Origin: Proteiniphilum sp. UBA5384
GTDB lineage: Bacteria > Bacteroidota > Bacteroidia > Bacteroidales > Dysgonomonadaceae
Assembly (NCBI RefSeq): GCF_002410825.1
Contig: NZ_DHOS01000062.1
Location: 1 to 64,000, forward strand
Direction: 5' to 3'
DNA: 64,000 nt
The position numbers and the translations under genes are program-made. This document shows, piece after piece, positions 1-8,907 of the stretch (its first letter is position 1; each line of letters begins with the position of its first letter). The notes beneath the pieces were generated by a model. That model worked only from the letters and a program-made list of their open reading frames with translations, was not told the origin of the DNA and did no database searches.

Positions 1-90
1 TCTTTTATTACTTTGTACTAATTTTAATAGGTATATTTGCTCAATATATATGTCTCCATTATCCAAACATTATAATAACCACAAAAAATT

Positions 91-1956
91 ATGCCAACGA
101 ATCCGGTCGTGACCGACATTAAACAAGTAACCATTCGTTTTTCAGGTGATTCCGGTGACGGAATGCAACTCTCAGGTACCTTGTTTTCCACGTTATCGGC
201 GATTTTCGGAAATGAAATTGCCACATTTCCTGATTTTCCCGCTGAAATCCGCGCGCCGCAAGGTTCATTGCAGGGCGTTTCAGGATTCCAGGTGAGGATC
301 GGTGCCAAAGATGTGTATAATTCCGGGGACAAGACAGACGTGCTGGTCGCCATGAATCCGGCTGCATTAAAAGTCAATGCCCAGTACCTGAAAAAAGGAT
401 CAATCGTACTATTCGATACCGATTCCTTCCAGAAAAGAGACCTCGACAAAGCCCTTTTCCAGACATTGGATCCCTTTGCCGAACTTAACCTGGACTGGGT
501 ACAACCCATTGGGGTGAATATCACCTCGCTTACAAAGGATTCACTGGCTGATTCAGAATTGGAAAACAAAGAGATACTCCGTAGCAAGAATATGTTCGCA
601 TTGGGAATTGTCTGCTGGCTGTTCAACCGTCCGTTGGAAATTGCGGACCATCTGCTAGAACAGAAATTTTCCAAAAAGCCGAAACTGGTACAAGCCAATA
701 TTAAGGCACTCACAGACGGGTACAACTACGGGAACAACACCGAATTGAGTGCCTCCACCTACCGCATCGATCCCATTGAATCCTCCAAAGGGTTTTATGC
801 CGATATCAACGGGAATACCGCCACGGCGTATGGATTAATCGCGGCGGCCGAAAAAGCGGGAGTTCAACTCTTCCTCGGATCCTATCCTATCACCCCAGCG
901 ACAGATATCTTACACGAACTTTCAAAAAGAAAGGATTTCGGGGTGAAAGCCCTGCAGATGGAAGATGAAATTGCCGGTATCACATCATCGATCGGTGCAA
1001 GTTTCGCAGGTTGCCTGGCCGCCACTTCCACATCAGGACCGGGACTGTCACTCAAAAGCGAAGCACTGGGATTGGCGGTGATGACCGAATTGCCTCTGGT
1101 AGTGATCGACGTGCAACGCAGCGGCCCCTCCACGGGAATGCCTACCAAAAGCGAACAGAGTGACCTGAACCAAGCGCTTTACGGCAGGAACGGGGAAAGT
1201 CCCCTCGTAGTGATGGCGGCAGCATCTCCCACCGATTGTTTCGAAAGTGCTTTCGAGGCTTCTAAAATAGCTTTGGAGCACATGACGCCCGTGATTTTAT
1301 TGACAGACGGTTACATCGCAAACGGGTCATCGGCATGGAAAATTCCCGATATGAACGAATATCCCGATATTAAACCTCCGTATGTACAAGACAACTACAA
1401 AGGGAATGCGGGAGAATGGAGACCCTACTTCCGTAACGAAGAGACGCTTGTCAGGTATTGGGGTCCGGCAGGCACACCAGGGTACACACACCGTATCGGT
1501 GGATTGGAAAAAGACCGGCTTACCGGCATCATCTCTTCAAATCCCGATAACCACCAGTTGATGGTGGATGTCCGTAGAGCCAAGGTTGAGAAGATAGCGG
1601 ATTATATCCCTGAGCAGAAAGTAACAGGCGACAAACATGCCAACACCTTGATCATAGGATGGGGCGGAACATACGGCCATTTGCTGGAAGCTTCATTGCG
1701 CCTCAATGAAAAGGGTAAAAAAGTGGCCTACGCCCATTTCAGACATATCTCCCCCCTGCCCCGCAATACCTACGAGCTACTGAAAAGCTATAAAAAAGTG
1801 ATTGTAGCGGAACAAAACAACGGACATTTTGCCGCCTACCTGAGCGGTAAATTTCAGGATCTGGATAATATCCATAAATACAACAGGGTAGAAGGACAAC
1901 CATTCAAAGTAAGCACGTTGATTGAAGAGTTTTCAAAAATCATGGAGGAAAAGTAA
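91..1956 (+). CDS. korA: 2-oxoglutarate:ferredoxin oxidoreductase, fused gamma-alpha subunit
   Basis: Cytoplasmic 2-oxoacid:acceptor oxidoreductase subunit that, with the next gene, converts 2-oxoglutarate and CoA to succinyl-CoA while reducing ferredoxin (or the reverse in reductive metabolism). The 621-residue protein starts with a gamma-type domain (about residues 12-190, with GDSGDGMQLSG near residue 20) and continues into the alpha/pyrimidine-binding domain (about 225 onward, with SYPITPATDILHELS). This gamma-alpha fusion and length are normal for Bacteroidetes KorA. The stop codon lies one base before the korB ATG, so the two form an operon. Substrate is assigned from the family pattern; another 2-oxoacid such as a branched-chain one cannot be excluded by eye. 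Confidence 0.9.
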   Translation: MPTNPVVTDIKQVTIRFSGDSGDGMQLSGTLFSTLSAIFGNEIATFPDFPAEIRAPQGSLQGVSGFQVRIGAKDVYNSGDKTDVLVAMNPAALKVNAQYLKKGSIVLFDTDSFQKRDLDKALFQTLDPFAELNLDWVQPIGVNITSLTKDSLADSELENKEILRSKNMFALGIVCWLFNRPLEIADHLLEQKFSKKPKLVQANIKALTDGYNYGNNTELSASTYRIDPIESSKGFYADINGNTATAYGLIAAAEKAGVQLFLGSYPITPATDILHELSKRKDFGVKALQMEDEIAGITSSIGASFAGCLAATSTSGPGLSLKSEALGLAVMTELPLVVIDVQRSGPSTGMPTKSEQSDLNQALYGRNGESPLVVMAAASPTDCFESAFEASKIALEHMTPVILLTDGYIANGSSAWKIPDMNEYPDIKPPYVQDNYKGNAGEWRPYFRNEETLVRYWGPAGTPGYTHRIGGLEKDRLTGIISSNPDNHQLMVDVRRAKVEKIADYIPEQKVTGDKHANTLIIGWGGTYGHLLEASLRLNEKGKKVAYAHFRHISPLPRNTYELLKSYKKVIVAEQNNGHFAAYLSGKFQDLDNIHKYNRVEGQPFKVSTLIEEFSKIMEEK

Positions 1957-1957
1957 T

Positions 1958-3007
1958 ATGGAAGCGACAGAAATAAAACCACAAGAACTGAGATATCAGA
2001 AGCATCAGCCAAAAGACTATAAAAGTGAAAATGCCATCCGCTGGTGTCCGGGTTGCGGTGATTATGCCATCTTGACCAGCCTTCAAAAGGCAATGGCGGA
2101 ACTCAATATCGAACCGCATCAGATAGCTGTGATATCCGGAATCGGCTGTTCGTCACGCCTGCCCTACTATATGAACACTTATGGCTTTCACAGCATTCAT
2201 GGCCGTGCGGCAGCCATCGCCACAGGCGTAAAGGTGGCCAATCCCGAGTTAAGCGTATGGGTAGCAACCGGTGACGGTGACTCACTGGCTATCGGGGGAA
2301 ACCATTTCATTCATGCCATCCGCCGGAATGTGGATATCAATATACTACTCTTCAACAACAAAATATATGGACTCACTAAAGGACAATACTCTCCTACTTC
2401 CGACAGGGGATTTATCTCCAAATCATCACCCTACGGAACCGTAGAGGATCCTTTCCGTCCGGCAGAGCTGGCTTTCGGGGCACGAAGCACCTTCTTTGCG
2501 CGTGCCATCGACGTAGATATCAAAAATCAAACCGATGTAATAGTGGAAGCCGCCAAACACAAAGGTACTTCGGTGGTGGAAGTGCTACAAAATTGCGTTA
2601 TCTTCAATGATGGTATCCATAACAAGATCAGTGACCGTAACTGGAAAGCAGACAATACCATCATTCTGAAACACGGTGAGAAGATGATCTTTGGAAAAGA
2701 GGAAAACAGAGGTATTGTTCTGGATGGTTGGACACTCAAAGCGGTGACCATTGGTGAAGATGGATATACTTTGGAGGACGTATTGGTACACGATACCACC
2801 ACCAGGGACAATACGATGCATATGAAGCTGGCGTTGATGGATAATTCCAACGGGCTCCCCGTGGCATTGGGAGTGATCCGTAGCGTGAAAGAACCGACTT
2901 ACGACAAAGAGTACACAAAACAAATTGAAGAGATACAAACAAGAACACCGAAAAGATCATTCACCGAATTCCTGCTGAATTCACCCAATATATGGGAAGT
3001 GAAATAA
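1958..3007 (+). CDS. korB: 2-oxoglutarate:ferredoxin oxidoreductase, beta (TPP-binding) subunit
   Basis: Beta subunit carrying thiamine diphosphate and a 4Fe-4S cluster for the korA product. Visible features are WCPGCG (Cys30, Cys33), GIGCSS (Cys64) and Cys213 as cluster ligands, and the TPP motif GDGDS at residues 105-109 followed by an NNKIYG segment. The reading frame is open from 1922, but the ATG at 1958 follows the korA stop by one base and has a GGAGGAA site at 1944-1950, an unusually good ribosome-binding site for this group. The product is then 349 residues, the usual size. It ends 5 bases from the convergent proline dehydrogenase gene. Confidence 0.9.
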   Translation: MEATEIKPQELRYQKHQPKDYKSENAIRWCPGCGDYAILTSLQKAMAELNIEPHQIAVISGIGCSSRLPYYMNTYGFHSIHGRAAAIATGVKVANPELSVWVATGDGDSLAIGGNHFIHAIRRNVDINILLFNNKIYGLTKGQYSPTSDRGFISKSSPYGTVEDPFRPAELAFGARSTFFARAIDVDIKNQTDVIVEAAKHKGTSVVEVLQNCVIFNDGIHNKISDRNWKADNTIILKHGEKMIFGKEENRGIVLDGWTLKAVTIGEDGYTLEDVLVHDTTTRDNTMHMKLALMDNSNGLPVALGVIRSVKEPTYDKEYTKQIEEIQTRTPKRSFTEFLLNSPNIWEVK

Positions 3008-3012
3008 CCGAA

Positions 3013-4197
3013 TCAACCACGTCTCCGTTTCATTTCCTTCCGGATCATTTTCAGTTCACGGTTTGTTTGTCCCCTGACCGATGAATTTTCTTCGGCACGG
3101 CGAAACAAATAAGGCATCATAGTTTTTACCGCGCCATACGGCACATACTTTGCCACATTATATCCACTTTCTGCGAGATTATATGTGATATGATCGCTCA
3201 TACCGTACAATTGCGAGAAATAAATTCCCCGATGATTTCTGGGCAATGCATATTCGTCGATCAATCGGGCCAGTAACAAAGAACTTTCTTCATTGTGCGT
3301 GGCTACCATAAAATTGATGCTGTCCAGATTATCCATAAAATAATGGATAATCTCATCGAAGTCTCTGTCTGTCGCGGGTTTATCAGGGTGGATAGGTGAG
3401 GGATACCCCCGCTCTGCAGCACGATTGCGTTCTTTCTCCATATAAGCGCCCCGTACAATCTTCAATCCGAATTTAAATCCGCCTTCCAATGCTATTCGAT
3501 GATGTTGTTTGATTCGCTCCATACTATCATGACGATACATCTGGTAGGTATTTTGCACAATCGCCTTCTCCTTGTTATAACGGGCCATCAGCCTCATCAC
3601 CATAGCATCCAATACCGGCTGTATCCATGTCTCTTCCGCATCGATGAGCACCGGCACATCCAACTCAAATCCCCGCCTGAAGATAGCCTCCACCCGCTCT
3701 TCTACCCGCCGGTATTCGGCTTGCTCTTCATCAGTCAGGGACTGATTTTTACTTACCCTGGCCAGCAGGTCGAAGCGACCCACTCCCGTGATCTTAAATA
3801 CGCTGAATGGCACATTTTCATGGTTGGCAGCAAACTCAACCGTACGTATCACCTCCCGGCAGGTTATGTCAAAGGCCTCATCCGTTTCCTCTCCTTCCTG
3901 TGCATAATCGAGAATAGAATTGATCCTGCACCGGGCAAGACGGTCAATAGTCTTACTACAATCATCAATAGACACACCTCCCACAAAATGTTTATAAATA
4001 GTATTGCGTATAATACCCTCCACGGGAAAATGAACGGCAAATGCCAAATTAACAAGATGTTTGCCCATATTCACCAACGTACGACTATTCATTACCTTGA
4101 AGAGTTGGTAAGATTGTTTTAAACTGGCGTTGGATTGATCACGAAAAGCGATTTCCGTGTTTTCAAAATACACCGGTACTGATTCCTTTGATTGCAT
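3013..4197 (-). CDS. Proline dehydrogenase
   Basis: FAD-dependent enzyme that oxidises proline to 1-pyrroline-5-carboxylate, the first step of proline catabolism. The 394-residue protein has the beta-barrel family signatures: an RGAYMEKER segment near residues 248-256 and the C-terminal MPYLFRRAEEN (361-371), which contains the substrate-binding arginine pair of PRODH. It is a stand-alone enzyme, not a PutA fusion. It is divergent from the P5C dehydrogenase gene, and the two share a 246-base control region, so the pathway is probably regulated as a unit. Candidate minus-strand -7 boxes (TATTTTTG) lie at 4242-4249 and 4251-4258. Confidence 0.9.
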   Translation of the reverse strand: MQSKESVPVYFENTEIAFRDQSNASLKQSYQLFKVMNSRTLVNMGKHLVNLAFAVHFPVEGIIRNTIYKHFVGGVSIDDCSKTIDRLARCRINSILDYAQEGEETDEAFDITCREVIRTVEFAANHENVPFSVFKITGVGRFDLLARVSKNQSLTDEEQAEYRRVEERVEAIFRRGFELDVPVLIDAEETWIQPVLDAMVMRLMARYNKEKAIVQNTYQMYRHDSMERIKQHHRIALEGGFKFGLKIVRGAYMEKERNRAAERGYPSPIHPDKPATDRDFDEIIHYFMDNLDSINFMVATHNEESSLLLARLIDEYALPRNHRGIYFSQLYGMSDHITYNLAESGYNVAKYVPYGAVKTMMPYLFRRAEENSSVRGQTNRELKMIRKEMKRRRG

Positions 4198-4397
4198 GCG
4201 TTTTCTGTAAGAGTGTTATATAAAAGTATTGTAAAGGTCCACAAAAATAACAAAAATATTTATTCTTTTTTATCATAGAAAAAACTTATTGCTCTTCACA
4301 TGAGTTTTTTCGGCCATAATTTCCCTAAACATCAACTGCTTAATACTTTTTTTGACGAAAATTTCCCTCGAAACCGGTCTTATCAATTTTTTTTTGG

Positions 4398-4405
4398 TAA
4401 ATTTG
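4398..4405 (+). promoter_or_regulatory. Candidate -7 promoter element of the P5C dehydrogenase gene
   Basis: TAAATTTG matches the Bacteroidetes -7 consensus TAnnTTTG. It would start transcription near 4412, downstream of the earliest in-frame ATG (4300), and thereby supports 4444 as the translation start. No TTG is visible 20 nt upstream, so the call rests on the -7 box only. Confidence 0.45.
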
Positions 4406-4443
4406 TCTCATTCGAAAATAAACCTCATAAAACAGAAAAACTT

Positions 4444-6075
4444 ATGTATAAAGGAGTCTTTCAATTACCCGAAGTGAAAAATGAACCCGTAAAGAGTTAT
4501 GCGCCGGGAACACCCGAAAGGACGGCGTTAAAACAAAAACTGGCAGAACTAAATCAAGGCGGTCTCGACCTGCCCATGATTATCGGAGGAAAAGAGGTGC
4601 GCACAGGCAACCTGAAGGATATCCGACCGCCGCATAATCACAAACACCTTTTGGGCCATTATCATCAAGGCGACAAAACGCAGGTACAGATGGCCATTGA
4701 TGCGGCTTTAAAAGCCAAACCGGCATGGGAAGCGATGCAGTGGGAAAGCCGCGCTGCCATCTTCCTGAAGGCTGCCGAACTGATTGCCGGTCCCTATCGC
4801 TACGAATTCAATGCGATTACCATGATCGGACAATCGAAAAATGCCTATCAGTCCGAAATAGATGCGGTATGCGAATTAATAGATTTTTATCGCTACAACG
4901 TAAAGAATATGGATACAATCTATCGGATGCAGCCTAATTCCTCCCCCGGTATATGGAACCGGATGGTATGGCGCCCACTCGAAGGATTTGTCTTTGCACT
5001 CACACCTTTCAATTTTACCTCCATTGCAGGAAATCTTCCCGGCGCCCCAGCGCTGATGGGAAATACGGTGGTATGGAAACCTTCAAAGACAGCTATCTAT
5101 TCTGCACATCTTATCATGAAGGTATTACAGGAAGCCGGATTACCCGACGGAGTAATCAATCTGGTGTATGCCGATGGGAAAACCGCTGCCGATGTAATCT
5201 TTAACCACCGTGAATTTGCAGGCTTGCACTTTACAGGATCTACCGGAGTATTCAATAGTATGTGGCAGACTATTGCCGGCAATATGTCGAAATACAAATC
5301 CTACCCCCGTATTGTGGGAGAAACGGGGGGAAAAGATTATGTCTTTGCCGATGCCACGGCCAACCCAAGAGAAGTGGCCACAGCTCTTACCCGGGGAGCA
5401 TTTGAATACCAGGGACAGAAATGTTCAGCGGCTTCGCGCGCCTATATCCCCACCCCTCTATGGGAAGAAGTAAAGACGTTGGTAAGCAATGATCTCTCTA
5501 AAATCAAAGTGGGTGTGCCCGAAGATTTTTCCAATTTCGTAAATGCAGTGATCGATGAAGACTCATTTGATAAGCTGTCAAAGGCAATTGACGAAGCCAA
5601 AGCATCTCCAGATGCGGAAATCGTTTGTGGCGGCACCTATGACAAATCGGAAGGTTATTTCATCCATCCCACCATTATTCTAGCCAAAAAGCCCGATTAT
5701 ATCACGATGAAGGAGGAACTCTTCGGTCCAATCCTTACCGTATACCTGTATGATCCGGCAGATCTCGAGAAGACCTTGGAGATCCTCGACACCACTACCG
5801 ATTACGCGCTTACAGGAGCCATCTTCTCTGCCGACAGGGCCAACATAGAAAAAATGACCGCCCGGCTGACACACACCGCAGGGAATTTTTATATCAACGA
5901 CAAGCCCACCGGAGCAGTAGTCGACCAGCAGCCATTCGGTGGCGGACGGGGATCGGGCACCAATGATAAAGCCGGTTCGGTGTTCAACCTGCTACGCTGG
6001 GTTTCCCCGCAATGCATCAAGGAAACATTCATTCCGGCCACAGACTATATCTATCCCAACTTCATGGAAGAGTAA
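4444..6075 (+). CDS. 1-pyrroline-5-carboxylate (glutamate semialdehyde) dehydrogenase
   Basis: Aldehyde dehydrogenase superfamily enzyme that oxidises glutamate semialdehyde to glutamate with NAD+, the second step of proline breakdown. The 543-residue product carries the general base Glu293 (VGETGGKDY) and the catalytic Cys327 (GQKCSAASR). The NAD-binding segment PFNFTSIAGN and the C-terminal PFGGGRGSG are also typical. The frame is open from 4300, but the 48 extra codons are AT-rich and unlike the family, and a -7 promoter box at 4398 lies inside them, so the ATG at 4444 is preferred. A long perfect inverted repeat follows the stop. Confidence 0.9.
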   Translation: MYKGVFQLPEVKNEPVKSYAPGTPERTALKQKLAELNQGGLDLPMIIGGKEVRTGNLKDIRPPHNHKHLLGHYHQGDKTQVQMAIDAALKAKPAWEAMQWESRAAIFLKAAELIAGPYRYEFNAITMIGQSKNAYQSEIDAVCELIDFYRYNVKNMDTIYRMQPNSSPGIWNRMVWRPLEGFVFALTPFNFTSIAGNLPGAPALMGNTVVWKPSKTAIYSAHLIMKVLQEAGLPDGVINLVYADGKTAADVIFNHREFAGLHFTGSTGVFNSMWQTIAGNMSKYKSYPRIVGETGGKDYVFADATANPREVATALTRGAFEYQGQKCSAASRAYIPTPLWEEVKTLVSNDLSKIKVGVPEDFSNFVNAVIDEDSFDKLSKAIDEAKASPDAEIVCGGTYDKSEGYFIHPTIILAKKPDYITMKEELFGPILTVYLYDPADLEKTLEILDTTTDYALTGAIFSADRANIEKMTARLTHTAGNFYINDKPTGAVVDQQPFGGGRGSGTNDKAGSVFNLLRWVSPQCIKETFIPATDYIYPNFMEE

Positions 6076-6080
6076 TTATC

Positions 6081-6130
6081 TAAATCTATCCCGTCCGGAT
6101 CGTCTGGTTATCTATAACGGGATAGATTTA
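6081..6130. terminator. Long inverted repeat behind the P5C dehydrogenase gene, possible terminator
   Basis: A perfect 14-base inverted repeat (arms 6081-6094 and 6117-6130) encloses a 22-base loop. It begins five bases after the stop codon and is followed by AATTTTGACC, a weak T-tract, so termination is plausible but not certain. The long loop is unusual for a simple intrinsic terminator. Confidence 0.5.
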
Positions 6131-6156
6131 AATTTTGACCTACTGTAAAATTCAGA

Positions 6157-6846
6157 ATGATATCAAATATAGCTGACAAGGTTATTGCTTTCAATAGGGG
6201 ATTACGTTATTCCGGTGAGTTGCCGGAGGGATTCCGGGTATTGAATCCCTTTCTGGAGAATCCGGAGACAATGCAGGTGATGGAGGCATTTTACCGCAAA
6301 TACTATAACGACAGTAACCCACGCAAATTTATCATCGGCATCAACCCCAGTCGGCATGGAGCAGGTGTGACGGGCGTCCCTTTTACCGATACCAAACGAC
6401 TGGAAAGCGCCTGCGGAATCACCATGCATTCTGCACGCACCCATGAGGTTTCTTCGTGGTTCGTATATGACATGATCGCGGCTTACGGCGGCACGGATCA
6501 ATTTTACAGCCGGTTCTATATCAATTCCCCCTTTCCACTGGCCATCATTCGTGCTACAAAAAACGGCAATTGGCTTAATGCCAATTACTATGACGACAAA
6601 AAACTGTTCGGGATGGTGGAAGATTTTATGATCGAATCACTCAAAAATCATATCGATATAGGACTCGATACTTCAGAAGTGTATATCCTTGGGAAAAAAA
6701 ATGCCGATTTTATCCACAAACTGAACAAAAAGGAGAAGCTTTTCGATAAGATGACAGTATTGGAACATCCGCGGTATATCCAGCAATACAAATCGAAAGA
6801 GAAAGAACTCTATATCGACAAATACCTGTTGGCATTCAAACAATAA
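6157..6846 (+). CDS. SMUG2-like uracil-DNA glycosylase family protein (DUF4918)
   Basis: 229-residue protein of the uracil-DNA glycosylase fold, related to single-strand-selective SMUG enzymes. The active-site strand-loop is visible as NPSRHGAGVTGVPFTD at residues 63-78, comparable to the NPG...QTGVPFG motif of SMUG1, and a second catalytic-loop-like HPRYI lies near residue 205. The likely role is removal of uracil or an oxidised pyrimidine from DNA in base-excision repair, but the substrate of the SMUG2 branch cannot be read from sequence. It stands alone between the P5C dehydrogenase gene and cmk. The start is the first ATG after the inverted repeat. Confidence 0.75.
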   Translation: MISNIADKVIAFNRGLRYSGELPEGFRVLNPFLENPETMQVMEAFYRKYYNDSNPRKFIIGINPSRHGAGVTGVPFTDTKRLESACGITMHSARTHEVSSWFVYDMIAAYGGTDQFYSRFYINSPFPLAIIRATKNGNWLNANYYDDKKLFGMVEDFMIESLKNHIDIGLDTSEVYILGKKNADFIHKLNKKEKLFDKMTVLEHPRYIQQYKSKEKELYIDKYLLAFKQ

Positions 6847-7200
6847 TCTAATCATAAAAGAGTATGCTATCATGGTTGACTTGAAAAAATTCATATTATG
6901 GATGAGAAATATCCCATTCTCCCTTTATGCTCTCACTGCAAAACGCCAAAATTTATAAACTCGATGCAAATCCGGTCACAGTAGAGAAATGGTACCAACT
7001 TGAAAACATGAAAACCTATTGCGACTTTTTCAAACTGTTCCAATATAATTTCGATGCAGATAATGAGGAGTGAAATATACTGTTAAATAACTATTTCGTA
7101 AAAACATTCTATCTTTGTATATTGTTTACTTCATTCGGGACATATACCCGTCGCGGGTTATCACGGGGAAACATCGGATGAAGAGATTATTCATGTAGAT
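6847..7200. other. 354-base intergenic region with a doubtful short reading frame
   Basis: No recognised gene. One frame from ATG 6927 to TGA 7073 would encode 48 residues beginning MLSLQNAKIYKLDANP and ending in an acidic tail. An overlapping frame from ATG 6898 begins MDEKYPILPLCSHC, so the stretch could be a frameshifted remnant of a slightly longer small protein. Nothing else supports translation. The 3' part holds the candidate cmk promoter. Confidence 0.35.
7110..7117 (+). promoter_or_regulatory. Candidate -7 promoter element of cmk-ispH
   Basis: TATCTTTG is an exact match to TAnnTTTG and lies 84 bases before the cmk ATG. No TTG is found at the ideal distance upstream, so support is partial. 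Confidence 0.5.
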
Positions 7201-7902
7201 ATGCACGAAAAAAAGATTAATATTGCCATCGACGGTTTTTCCTCGTGTGGTAAAAGCACAATGGCCAAAGACCTGGCCAAGGAGTTGGGTTACACTTATA
7301 TCGACAGCGGCGCCATGTACCGGGCAGTGGCTTTATATGCCATTCGGAAAGGGTGGATAACTGAGAGCACAATGAATGAGAAGGCACTCCGGAAACATAT
7401 CTCGGAAATAAAGATAACCTTCAATTCCAATGTGAACGATGGTCAGGACACTTACCTAAACGGCGAAAATGTAGAGAATGAGATCCGTTCCTTGAAAGTA
7501 GCCAACGGTGCCAGCCGGGTAAGCACACTCGGTTTTGTGCGGTCAGCACTGGTCCGTCAGCAACAGGAGATGGGAAAAGAGAAAGGTATTGTGATGGATG
7601 GACGGGATATTGGTACAGTCGTTTTTCCGGAGGCAGAATTAAAATTTTTCATCACCGCACCACCTGAAATACGGGCGAAACGCCGTTACGACGAGATGAA
7701 AGCCAAAGGGATTACCCCACCGGCATATGAAGATATATTAGCGAATGTGGAGGAACGCGACCTGCGTGACACCACGCGGGCCGAAAGCCCGCTACGTAAA
7801 GCCAATGACGCTCTTGAACTCGATAATACTCATGTAGATATCGAAGGACAATTGCAATGGGCATTGGATATGTTTCACAGAATCACAGCAAAAAATGAGT
7901 AA
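7201..7902 (+). CDS. cmk: Cytidylate (CMP/dCMP) kinase
   Basis: Phosphorylates CMP and dCMP with ATP for nucleotide recycling. The 233-residue protein begins with the P-loop GFSSCGKSTMAK (residues 12-23), followed by DSGAMYRAVALYA, and it has GRDIGTVVFP in the middle, all standard for bacterial Cmk. An in-frame stop lies just upstream, so the ATG at 7201 is the first possible start. The last eight bases overlap the start of ispH (ATGAGTAA), which suggests translational coupling. The cmk-ispH pairing is also seen in other bacteria. Confidence 0.93.
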   Translation: MHEKKINIAIDGFSSCGKSTMAKDLAKELGYTYIDSGAMYRAVALYAIRKGWITESTMNEKALRKHISEIKITFNSNVNDGQDTYLNGENVENEIRSLKVANGASRVSTLGFVRSALVRQQQEMGKEKGIVMDGRDIGTVVFPEAELKFFITAPPEIRAKRRYDEMKAKGITPPAYEDILANVEERDLRDTTRAESPLRKANDALELDNTHVDIEGQLQWALDMFHRITAKNE

Positions 7903-8788
7903 AATTGAAATAGATAGGCAATCCGGTTGCTGCTTCGGGGTAGCAAAAGCTATCTCAAGGGCAGAAGAGGAACTGCAGAAAGGAGGCACGCTTTATTGTC
8001 TGGGTGATATTGTGCACAACAATATAGAGGTAGAGCGTCTGGAAAAGATGGGGATGATTACTATCAACCACGAACAATTCAAAAAACTGAAAAACGTGAG
8101 AGTTTTACTTCGTGCACATGGCGAACCTCCCAGCACTTATGAGATAGCTCAACAGAACAATATAGAACTGATCGACGCCTCCTGCCCCGTAGTGTTGGGT
8201 TTGCAGAAGCGGATCAAGAAAAAATACACACATGCTGAAAACGATGATGCCCAAGTCGTCATTTTCGGCAAGAAAGGACATGCCGAAGTAAATGGCTTGT
8301 TGGGACAGACTGATGAGTCGGCCATTGTTATAGAGAGTAAAGAGGAAATAGATAAATTAGATTTTACAAAAGATATCAGCCTTTTTTCACAAACCACAAA
8401 ATCGCTTGAAGGATTCCGCGAGGTAGGAGAGTTGATCAAATCCCGGATGCAGAATGGCGCAAAATTTGAATTTTATGATACTATCTGTCGACAAGTATCG
8501 AACAGAGTTCCCAATATACAGGAGTTTGCAGAAAATCATGACCTTATTTTCTTTATTGCGGGGGAGAAAAGTTCTAACGGTAAAGTATTGTTTGCTGAAT
8601 GCAAAAAGAAAAATCCCAATTCATACCTTATCCACCATCCAAATGAAATAGATCCAAGCCTTATAAAAGAAGACATCAGGATAGGTATCTGCGGTGCCAC
8701 TTCCACGCCAATGTGGCAAATGGAAGCGGTCGCCACAAATATCGCCAGGCTACAACCCCGGATGCAAATCGAAAAAGCTGCTTTTTAA
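7895..8788 (+). CDS. ispH: 4-hydroxy-3-methylbut-2-enyl diphosphate reductase
   Basis: Last enzyme of the MEP pathway, reducing HMBPP to IPP and DMAPP at a 4Fe-4S cluster. The three cluster cysteines are recognisable in GCCFGVAKAI near residue 12, in DASCPVV near 94 and in DTICRQVSNR near 195; the family form of the last is DTICxATxxRQ. Length 297 is normal. The gene overlaps cmk by eight bases. Its stop codon (8786-8788) sits inside the loop of an intrinsic terminator, so the stem is partly coding sequence. Confidence 0.93.
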   Translation: MSKIEIDRQSGCCFGVAKAISRAEEELQKGGTLYCLGDIVHNNIEVERLEKMGMITINHEQFKKLKNVRVLLRAHGEPPSTYEIAQQNNIELIDASCPVVLGLQKRIKKKYTHAENDDAQVVIFGKKGHAEVNGLLGQTDESAIVIESKEEIDKLDFTKDISLFSQTTKSLEGFREVGELIKSRMQNGAKFEFYDTICRQVSNRVPNIQEFAENHDLIFFIAGEKSSNGKVLFAECKKKNPNSYLIHHPNEIDPSLIKEDIRIGICGATSTPMWQMEAVATNIARLQPRMQIEKAAF

Positions 8789-8800
8789 GCAGCTTTTTTT
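8772..8800 (+). terminator. Intrinsic terminator overlapping the end of ispH
   Basis: The 12-base arms AAAAAGCTGCTT and AAGCAGCTTTTT enclose a three-base loop and end in a run of T. The ispH TAA lies at the loop. The T-tract also supplies the -33 TTG of the pfkA promoter. Confidence 0.85.
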
Positions 8801-8829
8801 GTATGCATCATAAAAAAAATTTATCTTTG
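8799..8829 (+). promoter_or_regulatory. pfkA promoter (TTG-N20-TATCTTTG)
   Basis: TTG at 8799-8801 and TATCTTTG at 8822-8829 are separated by exactly 20 bases, an ideal Bacteroidetes sigma-ABfr promoter. The leader to the pfkA ATG is about 70 bases. Confidence 0.75.
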
Positions 8830-8907
8830 CATCTTATTGTTTTGGGCTTATTCCCAAAGAAATCCAAATGAATAATCAACAATATATCAAAGGTAAAGAT
8901 TTCAATT

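Noticed and set aside
24..725. 233-codon minus-strand frame
   Set aside because: Antisense to korA, whose gamma-domain motifs are clear; the low-complexity Ser-rich translation is typical of a shadow frame.
3499..4122. 207-codon plus-strand frame
   Set aside because: Antisense to proline dehydrogenase with no protein-family signal.
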